Below, piece by piece: positions 47,223 to 58,356 of a stretch of DNA of 64,000 nucleotides (the stretch's first letter is position 1; every line of letters begins with the position of its first letter). Both the position numbers and the translations under genes were made by a program. The stretch spans positions 310,001-374,000 of the forward strand of contig JAJJXM010000032.1 in NCBI GenBank assembly GCA_024516155.1, written 5' to 3'. The notes beneath the pieces were generated by a model, which had not been told where the DNA came from, made no database searches, and worked only from the letters and a program-made list of their open reading frames with translations. The DNA comes from Pyronema omphalodes (lineage: Eukaryota; Ascomycota; Pezizomycetes; Pezizales; Pyronemataceae).

Positions 47223-50200
47223 ATGTCCAGGATCACAGGCGGTGATGGCGCTCTGCCGTCAGCAGGCGCAAACTTGAGGGTCGAAACAAGTTATCTAAAG
47301 GCGCAGACGTCAAAATCAAGCCCAGTGAGGCCGTCGCTGATAATTCCGCCTCATGCAACTATTCTCATGGCCGTTCATGTAACCTCTCCTTGCGTGCTGC
47401 ATTCTTAGCATTATTCTTGGCCTTAACTCACCTTCGGATAGGACTTTGAAGCTCGATCTCCGGATGAGCTAACCCTACACAAAGGCGACCACATTGAACT
47501 GATTGAGCGGGACGGTACAGTGGACTTTTCTACCCCCTCAGGCTAAATAACTCCGGCCAACTAATCACATGCGGTTGCAGAGGAGTTTTCGGACGGGTGG
47601 TATCTTGTAAAGCTTCCTTCCTTTGCTATTTTCTACATGCCCCATTCGAAAGGTGCTGGGTGGACAGTAATAAGGCATTTTATATGCTTTTTTGGCACGC
47701 AGTTCAGATGAGCGCGCCGTTTTCTCTGCCGTTGGCGGGAACCAGCCGCGAATGCGATATTGCGTTGGAGGCATCTCCACCCATGAAACCGTTGCATGGC
47801 CACTACCATTCGTTTCGTGCAACCAAATTAACGTTATTACCTTTCAGGGCCGATCTATCGCGACCAACGAACAAGGGCTATTTCCACAGGGTGAGCTTTC
47901 CCCTGAAGTTCTCTCGGTTAAAACCGCAGAAACGGGCACGGGGTCGAACAGAACCTTACTGACTTGAGCTTGTTGAAAGTCTATACTACGCCGGCGCCGA
48001 AGCCAACGATTCCTCAACCAAACAAGATGCAACCTTCGATAGCGATCACACCACAGTCGGCGAAAACTGCGTCCTCAACGGAAGAGGACATCAACTCACC
48101 ATCTACCACGAAAACGACCCCTGATGTCTCTCAACTCCCGAAAGACTCGAAATTCGATTCAAGAAGCTCTACTCCAGACTCACACATCACAGTTCAGACA
48201 CAATCTACGGATGGCGCAGCGGCCGTGAAACACAAGCAAACGCATACGCCTCCACTAACTGTTGAAAAAGGCCGAAGCACACCAACATTGAAAAACCGGA
48301 GCTCGTTTGGGGGAGGAGGTATTGCTGAGCAAAGTTACGTTCAGGGCCTTAGAAGTCCGGATATCGAAAATACTCTAAGTGACATTGAGGAAGCGCTATC
48401 GGAAATCTCTAAAAACAGACAGAATCGTGCAAGTAAGGCGAGCAGAGACCAAAGTCGGGGGACACATAGCGCAGTTATGTCTAGCACGGACGCGGGTGGC
48501 AATGCACACCATAACCACTACAACCAACTCTTAAATCACTTACCTGCTCCTATTGAGCTAAACGACTCCTCGTCGGAGTGTATGTTGTCTCAATTTCCGC
48601 TTTTGCCTAGCAACGCCACACTGACGACATGAATTGCAGATTCGATCCAAGAACCCTCGCACGATATTTTTAGCTCGGACCCAAGCGATGATGATGAGGA
48701 CGACGACGAAGACGCAAAGTCGGATATTTCAATGTCCGAGTACAGTGGACTTGATGAAATTCCATTTACAAGAGCGGATGTGATGAAATGGAGTCCTTCC
48801 GAGGTTTCATCATATTTCAAAAGTCGGCAAATGTCACCTGGTATTTGTGCGAAATTCGAGGAGCAGGAAGTTTCCGGGGCAATCTTGTTAGAATTGGAGA
48901 TGTCACACCTAAAAGAATTGGAGCTTGGCAGCTTTGGTAAGCGTTTTGAGGTGTGGAAAGAGATTGAACATCTCGTCAAAAATCTGAAACAATACTCGGC
49001 GCCGTCGAAACCGAGATCTGGAAGCGATGCGGCGTCCCGTCAAACGTCAATGAATTTCTTGCGAGACTCTCATAGACAAAGGTCTAGCACTGTGGGTCCA
49101 AGCGGTGTCCTGCCGCGTATACACAGTCAGCTTGCTCAACCGGCATTGCGGCAACAAATAATTACATTCCAGGAAACAAATTCACCACTGTCCAGTGGAT
49201 CGGGATCGTCGTCACTAAAATACTCGTCGAGTACAATGTCGCCCCCGACATCACCACAAAGAAACGGCTTGTGGGAACAGCCAAGGTCTCCGCCTATGTC
49301 ACCGCCAAGAGGTTCTCCAACTAAACGACTTTCCATGGGTGATCACAGTTCCGCTGCAACAGCTTTAAACGCCGCATTATCCGCCGGAGTCGCCGTCCTA
49401 CATGCTGGAGGAAACGAACAACATTCCAGAGTTAGCTCTTATGACAAGAATTGGGCAAGCAGTGTTATCGCCGGCCTGCACCGACCTTCCACTCCCAGTA
49501 ACAAAGAAAAAGGCAAACACAAAGCCACACCATCAACTGGCACCGCTAACACCACGGATACAGGCGATAGCGGTTTCTCTGGATCAATTAACTCCCCCGA
49601 AAAGTCCTATTTCTCCGGCGGAGAATCGCCACCCAAAGAACGTAAGGTCTTGCACAAAAAATGCGCCAAACAAAGAGCGTCATCCACAGAGGAACAAAGA
49701 CTGAAAAATGAAACAGTACACAGCCGCCATTCACGAATTTCAAGTGCCGGGGAAGCGGTAAGAAGAACTTCTTCCACTACATTGTCTGCTATGCAAGCAT
49801 ACCACGACAAATCTAAACATAAACGGAAATCAGCTTCGTTTAGTGGGGAGCCTTCCATATTATTCAACTCACCTTCTTCACCCATCCCCACTACCCTCTC
49901 ATCGGAAGGAACAATCGAAACTAAATCTTTGGACAAATCAGACGACGGACCTGGACTCCTTCAGTCCCCCACCGATCCAGCGTCACCACCACCTTCAGCG
50001 CCCCAAGTCGGAACAGCATCTACAGGATTCTTCGGTGCTCCAATCACTAGGTCTATTTCTCCGCAGAGCTTTATCAACATCCCGTTCGGAAACCGCTCCA
50101 TCTCGGAGGCGATGAGAAGAACGCCAAAGCCCGAGAAGAACGCCGTTACGAAGTCCACGACGCCGACGAAATCCGAAGATGTCCCGACACCTACCTCCCC

Positions 50201-51446
50201 TGTAGCTCGTAGTATCTCCACCGCTGGTACCGGTCGTACTTCCTCCTCCTCTGCGGACCCCCCAGCAACCGCAGCAACAGCAGTAACACATCAGGACCCT
50301 CCATTACGACCCCCTAAAGCTAACCGCTCCCAAAATAAGGACTCCACTAAAACCCAAACTCGCCAACGTATCCGCTCCATTAGTTCCGGAAGCGGCCTCC
50401 GTCAAAAGAGTAAAAAACAAACCACAGCATGGGAAAAAGGTCTCCGGGAGATTACACCTGCAGATGCGGCTAAAGATGCCGATTTCTCTGGATGGATGAA
50501 GAAGAGAGGTTCCTCAGGTGTTGGTGCATGGAAACAAAGATTCTTTGTTTTAGAAGGAAGGAGATTGTCCTACTTCTACTCCATGGATGACACCAAGGAG
50601 CGCGGAGTGATAGACATCACGTCCCACAAAGTTCTTCCTGCCACAGAGGATCGCCTTGTCGGACTCCACGCTGCTTGGGCAGCTGCCACCACGCCAGGAA
50701 GCAGAATAGTATCCTCTCCCTTGCCTGTAACTTCAGCAACCGGATCCCCCAGTACTCCTGCCTCCGCCGACCTCGACCCAGAATCCCCATGCGATGCCCC
50801 CTCAGTCCCCACTACAGACGCAAAAGCCGATCCAAAAGCGGCCAAAGTCAAAAAAGAGCACGGATGGTTTACCTTTAAGCTCCTACCTCCGGCTCCCGGG
50901 GCAGCAAAGGGTGTTACTTTCACTCCTCCTCGCACCCATTACTTTGCTACCGATACTAAGCAGCAGGGTAAATCCTGGATGGCCGCGTTAATGAAAGCCA
51001 CTATTGATCGCGATGAGACTAAACCGGTGGTTATGTCATATGCTGCTAAAACTATTTCTCTTCGTCGGGCTAGGGAGATGAGGGCTAGACCCCCGGGATT
51101 GGGAATTGATGGTCTACCGCAGGTTCCTATGCATGAGGGAGAGGGTGAGGAAAGTAGTAGTGACGAAGAGGGCGAGGTTAGTGATGACGAAGATCAGGGG
51201 GTTTCTATTAGGATTGAGATAAAGCAACAACCTAGAACTGCGTCTCTGGAAGGGAAGATCAAGGAGATAATGAGTGATGGTGAGGAACATCCGGAAAGCC
51301 AAGAAATTGATGCGCTGCGAGATATGGATATGGGGCCTGCTGGGTTTGATATTGATCATAGTATGTTTGAAAGACCGAAGAGTGTACTACCTAAAGGAAA
51401 TGGAGAGCAGCAGGGTCTGAAAATGGCGGTTGGGATTATTGGATAA
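47223..51446 (+). CDS. BOI2-like: Boi-type polarised-growth scaffold, SH3-SAM-PH
   Basis: Six exons (47223-47378, 47442-47514, 47581-47606, 47848-47890, 47980-48579, 48640-51446) give 1234 residues. An SH3 domain at about 48-104 is split over four small exons: VHDFEARSPDELTLHKGD, IELIERDEEFSDGWYL, then GLFPQVY. A Ser/Thr-rich linker leads to a SAM domain at about 350-416 (WSPSEVSSYFKSRQM, LLELEMSHLKELELGSFGKR). A long Ser/Pro-rich linker with PPxSPP-type motifs follows. The PH domain at about 913-1087 (GWMKKRGSSGVGAWKQRFFVL, then KSWMAALMKAT) has a 90-residue insertion. The tail is acidic. Family knowledge: Boi1/Boi2 bind Bem1, Cdc42 and lipids at the plasma membrane at growth sites. The domain order and length match fungal Boi proteins. 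Confidence 0.92.
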
Positions 51447-53400
51447 TTCCCAACCCCGGGAAGCTACATGAGAGGTGAGATGTCCAGGTGGCCATGGATG
51501 CAGGGTGAAGAAAGGCGGAGGGTAACGGGGACTCTGGGGTTTAAGCAAAGCGAAATAAGCGAAAGCGGGCTTTATATTCTTTGTATATGATTTTTGCGAT
51601 ACTTTTCTTTTTTTTTTGTTCTTTCTTGACCACTTTAGCGCGATTTCCAGACCGGTAGCTTGGTTACCTCACATATGGTTCGTTATTGTTTTGTTTTTGG
51701 TTTCCCATGGGGTTTTCAACTTTTGCAAAGAAAATCTGGTTTCGTTTGTCTTTTTATTCTTGCTGCTTTGTGGCTAAAACACTTTTTTACTAGATACCCC
51801 TTTTTTTGAATGCGCTTCTTCCTTTAATATTCCCCCGCCATCTTGTTGGCTTCCTATATACTTATCACTCGTTTGGATCTTTTTTTTCTTTGGTTACTAT
51901 TTTCTTGAGCTGGTTATTAGTTGGGTGTTTTTTTTGTTTTTTGTTATTGATTGGGTCGCAGGGTTGCAGGGTTGCAGGGGCGAAAATTGGATTTAGTCTG
52001 TTGTCTGTAAAATTGCATTGTTTTGGATACCTAGGAGATGGAATGCGAGGTGGGGGATGGAAGATTGATATCGTGGGAAAAGAGAGGGAGGAAAGGTAGG
52101 GAATAGTGAAGAGGTTTAGGGGAGGATTAAATAACATTTTGTTCCCTGAAGAGACTTGTCCATTTGTTGATGCTGTGAATAAATGGGATTGAAAATTTGT
52201 AATAGGTGCTAATATCAGCCAAAACTCAACTCTCAACCCTTCCCACTCATGCAACTTGCAACTAGAGATTATCGATATAAAAATAATTACCCCCTTCCCC
52301 CACCATCTGGTTCATTCTTCAGAACCCAAGTTTCCAATGACATCTTGATTCAAAAATCATGTCAATAATGTATTAATTACATAGACAACTTGTTATAACT
52401 TGACGAGACCCATAATCTCAGTAACATCTGTTCCCTTCATAGATCCCTAATCCCTTGCTACTGAAATTTGACTTTGAACCGTGTCTGGATTCAGCCTGTG
52501 AAACAGTTGATTGAATCGTTCTGGCTTTACCCTCCAGTGTGCTACAGATTTAATTGGGATCCTATGATCTGAAGGTTTCGATATTTGTCTTTTTTTTCCC
52601 ATTTAATAGAGATGAATTGGAATTCTGAGTTGAAATATCCCAAGTTCGGCTTTCATGATAGATTAATTACTCACAGAAACGGCCATATTGTGGAATAATT
52701 TATCGACAGAAAGTAGATGAGTACAGTGATGATGTACTCGGGGAATGCCGTAAGTACGGAGTAACATATATTATTCGGACATGGAAACGGAATAATCATA
52801 AATCTGTATGCTTTTCGAAAAAGAGGGGATATTTGAAAGCTGTGTCATAGCTAATTTGGAATATGATTACTGAAAGATCTTTAGTACTTCATGGAAGGTA
52901 GCTAGTTTGATATTTGCAGTGCGATGGGAGATAAGATTCTGTGCAGTTGGGCAATGAAGTGCTTGACTTATCCTTGTACCTGAGTATGAGTGCATCAGTG
53001 ATTTCATTACTTGATTTTGATGGATATAATGAGGGACAGGATGTAATTTTTGGAATTGGAATTACCCGTAGAAGGATCACGCGGAGAAGATATGACTGAA
53101 TAGTATTTGTTGCTCCATACGTGTATGAAGGCATCTACTCAAGGGTAGCTACTTCTGTTGACGATATGCGAAGGGTATCATAACGATTAGTCATTCGTAT
53201 GAAGCTATGCTGAGGTTTTGGTAGTTGCGTCATGGGATATCACACCTTGCACGCCAGAGGTAGGATTTTGACCAGACTCTACTTAGCTTGAAACGACAAC
53301 GAATGAACATAGACAGAATATCAACGAGAAATAGAGTAATGAATGGTGATATCATATCCGGTATTGATAAGAGAAGCTGCCGCATTATGGCTTTGGAAAT
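51447..53400. other. 3' flank and intergenic, no gene
   Basis: 51590-52100 is T-rich with a triple GGGTTGCAGG-type repeat near 51960 and probably includes the 3' UTR of the scaffold gene. The rest is AT-rich without support for coding. Confidence 0.45.
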
Positions 53401-54560
53401 CCCATGATTAGAGGGTATGATTCACGATTATGAAGCAGAACAAACATACTACAGCACTACTGCGGTTGTGAGAAAGTTATACAGTACAAGGTCTTTCTCG
53501 AAGTATAAGACTTGCTCGTTTCTTTGGACGCATCGAGTCCGTGTAGCTCCGATAATAACAATACCCCGTAGAATCCAAAGAGCTCTCCAATTGTCGCGTA
53601 CAGAAATTAATAACGAGAATAATACAGCTGGCCTGCTTTTTCGATTGATAAATTGCCACCGAATCTGAGAAACGGATGCTGATCAAATAACAGAGTACCA
53701 ATAGTGATTCACCATTCATCTTACGTAGCTGGGGGAGAAGCCAATTTCTACGCCAAACATTGCAACGAAAGAAAATCATCACTCCGGCTCATGGAACGAA
53801 ACCTTCCAGCTCTCGCGTCTGAAACCACAGACATCATATCTTTATCCACGGCTATCTAGCACGGTAACAACCACCGACAACCGTCTTCTCTCCGCCAACA
53901 CAGTAGCGGTTTATATAGCAGCTCTAACAAGCTGTTTTACCACTGGGGGTTTGTAGTTCAATTGGTTAGAACACGGTCACTTAGCATGCTTAGGAGCCGT
54001 ATGTAGGTTCGAGTCCTACTAAACCCATCTTTTTTCATTCTTTTTTTTTCGTAACGCAGTCCGATAGGAAATATTTGCCTCATACATGATCGTAACCGAC
54101 TTTTGAATGTTATTCATCCCGCATTAGAATAGATTTTGCAAAATATTTGCTTTTATACTGAATACAACCCGTCTGAAATTATTAAAATTAACACGCAAAC
54201 ACTTGTCGACCTCAGGTTGATGCGTGACGCCAGACAGGACAAGACAAATTGTGATGTATGACGTAAACGCAGGCGGTATCACGTGATGGTGGTTATTATT
54301 CGCTGGCTAAGTCACTGTCTGAAAAGGGTTTGCTTTTATTAATGTGAGTAAAAAGATTTGGCTGGTAATTGCGAAAGGGTCTCCTGGGGTGTCGTCCACT
54401 TTGGCTCATATACATAATAACCTTTCCGGTACAATCCTGGGACATGATGTATCACTCGATTGTCTTCATCCGAACTTGACATGAGTCATGGGCATGAGAG
54501 GAGAACTCCCGACAATTCAAATCCGTTCATTATCGTAGACCTTATGTGTATAGATCTATC
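53400..54560 (+). repeat. tRNA-cored dispersed repeat, copy 9
   Basis: It shares the distal block at 53440-53492 with copy 6, the TTACGTAGCTGGG-type block near 53720 with copy 11, and CTCCGGCTCATGG upstream of the core. The outer module GTGATGTATGACGTAAACGC and TATCACGTGATGG is at 54250-54290. GGGCATGAGAGG near 54490 parallels copies 8 and 10. Confidence 0.7.
53947..54027 (+). tRNA. tRNA-like Pol III unit, copy 9 (CATG loop)
   Basis: The acceptor GGGTTTG/TAAACCC has one G-T pair. The T stem changed on both sides with pairing kept (GTAGG/CCTAC). A TTTTTT terminator and TTTATATAG at about -50 are present. One G in the anticodon stem is replaced by A. Confidence 0.6.
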
Positions 54561-55140
54561 CTAAATGGTTAATCGACTGGGTGAAGTAAGTAATGCAAGC
54601 ACTGCAACTTTTAGAGGTTCAGATGTCATCAAGATATCGTAGCTCGAACGGCGGGTTTATACGAAATTCCTGAACCCACCATTCAATACTCCACGGGCTG
54701 TTTATTTTTTAATGCATAGTACTCATGGATTTCCTCGTACGTATTGTGCGGAAGATGAAACCAACTCCAATGTAATGTCCTTGGTGATCATGCCAACCCC
54801 TCTGTTTACAATCTCATTCCTCGGCATCCGCTTCTTTCTTTCACTAATCCCCCGAGTGGAAACAACTTTTGAACCCCTATATGAGTTTTTAGAGTACACG
54901 ATAACAACTAATGGTATACAAATAATTTCATAATATAGTGTAATGTAGCGAAAGTTTAGAAGGAAGCTGAATGCACCTAGCTGAATAATACGCTGGTGTA
55001 TCTTTGTAAAATACACCAAGTAGAAGGTTAGTCCGTTCTGGATTCTGATAATACCTTCCCATTGCCATTTTAATCATCTAGAGTGAGTATAGTACGATTT
55101 ACCATACTTTTATTGGGTGGTTAAGGCTCGTCTAAAGTAA
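54560..55140. other. spacer between repeat copies, no gene
   Basis: AT-rich with overlapping frames on both strands at 54712-55019 but no motif. The boundary of copy 10 on the right is approximate. Confidence 0.4.
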
Positions 55141-56120
55141 CTTCTCCCGAGAGCTCCGCACCATCGCATCATGCACTTGAAACAGCTCAAACGTTGTTTT
55201 TAGCATTTTGTTTAGTTTTGACTACCGCAATATTTCTGTATGACAAGTCATGCTTTGAAGAGCATATGTTTGGATATACTGGGATGAGATAACCGAAGAT
55301 TAAAAGGCCCATATAGGGCGCTTCATGCCCAAAACTGATCGCAAGTTAAACGCAAACACAAACGAGTGATATGTTATGTCTTTTAAGCATGCCGGGAAAA
55401 GGACAATGTATGTCAGTGAAAGTAGATTATAGATGAGGAGAGTTGTATTAATAGCGATTCTGGTGAAGAAAACAAAAATTCTGTATGGTTGCATAATAAG
55501 CGATTATTAACCACCATCACGTGATATCACCTGCGTCGACGTCATACATCGCGATCTATCTTTTTTTCGTGACGTCATGCATCAACGCCTGCTACACTGT
55601 ATTTTTATACATATCAGAGTAAGAAACTTGATTTCAAGGACTATGTATGTGATATATTAGGTAGCACTGCGTGGAAATTCCAAAACATATCCTCATAAGC
55701 TACAAATAAAATCAAAAGGTTCGTGACAGTCAGATCTGAAGTTATCATGACTTGAAGGGTTTTTGTTGAGAAAAGAAACAAAAAGATGGGTTTGGTGGGA
55801 CTCGAACCCACATACGGCCCCTAAGCATGCTAAGTGACCGTGTTCTAACCAATTGAACTACAAACCCCGGGGTTGAAAGAGCGTGTTGGAATTAAGATAT
55901 AACTTGCTGCTGTGTAGACGGAGAAAGAGCGGTTCTCGGGTGCTTGTGATGGTTCTGGATGGCGGTGAAAGACGATATGATGTCAGTAGTAACTCGTTCC
56001 AGCTGTGGGATTTGGTCGGTGTTGGTTCCTTGAGCCGGAGTGAAGATTTTCTTTTGTTTGTATGGAAAGGAAACACATACGAATTTGTGTAGGAGGAGAT
56101 TTCAACAAACATAATTCGTA
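55140..56120 (-). repeat. tRNA-cored dispersed repeat, copy 10
   Basis: This is the inverse counterpart of copy 8. TTCATGCCCAAAACTGATCG (55323) and the AAGAGCATATGTTTG block (55258) show the far 3' part is kept. The outer module CATCACGTGATATCACC and GTCATACATCGCGA is at 55516-55556. Confidence 0.8.
55787..55867 (-). tRNA. tRNA-like Pol III unit, copy 10 (CATG loop)
   Basis: Identical in structure to copy 8: a perfect acceptor GGGTTTG/CAAACCC, intact boxes, TCTTTTTGTTTC after the 3' end and TTATATCTT near -35. Position 26 is A. Confidence 0.65.
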
Positions 56121-56189
56121 ACACAAGTAATGGATACAGCTTTCTCTGAAAAACAAATAAAACTGACCGTCCATACTGTTATACAGCTG

Positions 56190-56790
56190 GGAGAATTAAC
56201 CGCAATCACGTGATATCTCCCACTCCTACGTCATACATCACGAACCGTCTTATACCATTTGACATCATGCATCAACAATGGCCTGTCTTTGAAAGTATAC
56301 ATTTCGACTTTAACATAAATACACACGATCTAGTTTGAGTAGCACGGTACAGGGACTTCAAATTTAATTCTCTTGCGCCACCAATGAAATGCGAAATCTT
56401 CGTGGCAATCATACGTATAGTAATCATAATGACCTTGTATTTCACAGTAGAAAGAAGCAAAAAGATGGGCTTGGTGGGACTCGAACCCACATACGGCCCC
56501 TAAGCATGCTAAGTGACCGTGTTCTAACCAATTGAACTACAAACCCCGGGGTTGAAAGAACGTATTGGAATTGGGATATAGTCCGTTGCTGTTTAAACGG
56601 AGAAAGAGCGGATCCCGGTGGTTATGAGTGGCGGAAGAAAAAGCAGCTATGATGTCAGCTGTTCTGGATGTGAGATTTTGGTGGTGTTGCTTCCTGGAGC
56701 CGAAGTGGAGATTTTCTTCCGTTGATATGGTTCTTCATGAGTGGCTATCGACGTCCCATCTCACCCAGCTGGGCAGAATAGATGGTGACA
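56190..56790 (-). repeat. tRNA-cored dispersed repeat, copy 11
   Basis: The same orientation as copy 10 and separated from it by under 100 bases. The outer module ATCACGTGATATCTCCC and TACGTCATACATCACGA is at 56206-56243. It extends through the GGTTCTTCATGAGTGGC block at 56720 to CACCCAGCTGGGCAGAA near 56765, also found in copies 8 and 9. Confidence 0.75.
56466..56546 (-). tRNA. tRNA-like Pol III unit, copy 11 (CATG loop)
   Basis: The acceptor is GGGTTTG/CAAGCCC with a G-T pair, the A and B boxes are intact, TCTTTTTGC follows and CTATATCCC lies near -35. Anticodon stem CGGTC/GGCCG with the 16-nt loop. Confidence 0.65.
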
Positions 56791-57029
56791 GTTTTATAAA
56801 CAATCTGTTTTTTTGGTGCCTTTCGTTTTTCGGGGGTTTCAAGTTTGAAAAGTCGTCCATTGTCATGACGGATCCAAAATCGACGCAAATACATACGAGT
56901 GATACGGTGTGCTATGAAGGGGGCCATCTATTTCCGTGGGGGTTAGATAACAACGCGGGGAAGGTATATTCCAAGTGTTCAATAAATCTATCCACTTGCA
57001 TCAATAATGAAATCAGAACTTCCACAAGA

Positions 57030-57110
57030 TCATGTACCGAGGATTAGCTGCCATCACGTGATACCACCGGTTTACATCATTTACCACACTCTGTTTTGTA
57101 CAGTCTGATG
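57030..57110 (-). repeat. isolated outer module of the tRNA-cored repeat
   Basis: GCCATCACGTGATACCACC followed by TTTACATCATTTACCACACT matches the outer module of the full copies, but no tRNA-like core lies at the expected distance. It is a truncated copy, or the far end of copy 11's neighbour. Confidence 0.5.
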
Positions 57111-57826
57111 CCTCGCGTCAAAATCGACCACATTGGATTGTAGAATTTTACGTTTTAAAATAATCAACCACAGATATGATGTACCCACAAGCGTGCTGTA
57201 GAAGGTCAATATGCTCTTCCCCGGTGACACTTCACCCATACCCATCATTTTCAACCCGCCCCAACCCCCATCGAATGTGAAAAAGGAAAAGACATACACA
57301 GCCACTCTTGGCACATCCCCTATATATATTCCTCCCGCACACCTCCCAGCTTCACCATCACCATCAACGACTCACCCTATCCTACCAAGGAACCAATATC
57401 ACCTATTTCGACTTTGAATGCGCAATTCATGGATGAAGCGGAATAAGCTTGACTGCTTTATGCGGGGTGTATCCTTCTGCGCTTGAATTCCTTGACGATT
57501 CCACCTGGCGGTCGAGGCCACTCTCTGAACTTGGATGGCGTCGGGGGCTGCTGTACTGAAGCCCTCCGGCAGCCTCAATGAATCAGAAGACAACATGCCT
57601 CTCGATGTCGGTCAGAGCTAAGATGCATTAAATCTACAAAGCCATCCATTAAGGCTTTCTTATCACCGTACGTACTGCCTCTATCAACCCCTCCTACCCC
57701 CTCTACCTAAGTGATAACTCATACTAATCCTTCACTGAGAGAATAGGCATTACAACATCCAGTCTTCATCAAACTACGCTATCCAGACTCCTATTGAGAA
57801 TCCATCTTCCTCACCAAGACAACACG
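57111..57826. other. intergenic upstream of a small gene
   Basis: No gene. 57210-57420 is CCCATC/CCACC-rich. The last 100 bases, pyrimidine-rich and ending CAAGACAACACG before an ATG, look like a fungal 5' leader. Confidence 0.4.
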
Positions 57827-58296
57827 ATGAAGTCGCTACCCTATCGTGTCTCTTGTGTCGTCACCGCATATTTCAGCTCCTTTCTCAACGCTCTGAGAAT
57901 GGTAATAGGAAATGAAGTAAATAATCCACGTAAGTCCCTCTCTGTCCACGTGTATAGAGTTTTTGGTTAGGACACTGCTGACTGGATACGGCAGTTTTGA
58001 TGTTTTGATCAATAGACCTCCACTCCGACACGGAATGGCTTTCCGTCGAGGATATTCGAGCAGCTGATGAAATGGGAAATGTATTCCTATATGATTTCTC
58101 TGTTCCCTATCATCCAACCATGGAATACGGAACGCTTCCTGTCACTGAGTTAAGTATGAGTCCATGAAAGGCTGCAACTCCTTAAAAAGTCAACTTGCCA
58201 CTCGAATTGGACTTGGAAGACGCCCTACTCTTCGGATACAGACTGCAAAAGCTATTAAAATATGCACAACAAAAAAAAGGGTCTTTGGTTTTGTAA
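57827..58296 (+). CDS. small hypothetical protein, possibly secreted, at head of a decayed module array
   Basis: Exon 1 (57827-57929) ends in GTAAGT. Exon 2 starts at 58016 after TCAATAG in matching phase. It encodes HSDTEWLSVEDIRAADEMGN and then YDFSVPYHPTMEYG. If it is not spliced again it stops at 58167 (84 residues). Removing a very short 36-nt intron (58154-58189) would extend it to 115 residues with a helical LPLELDLEDALLF segment. An intron that short is doubtful. The N terminus is weakly signal-like. The ADEMGN motif of exon 2 recurs downstream in the decayed modules, so this may be the only intact part of an expanded gene. The family is not recognised. Confidence 0.35.
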
Positions 58297-58356
58297 GAAA
58301 CCTGAGCTTGAGGAAGCGGACAAAGTGTCTGTGGAGCTTGCAAATGATGCGATATA

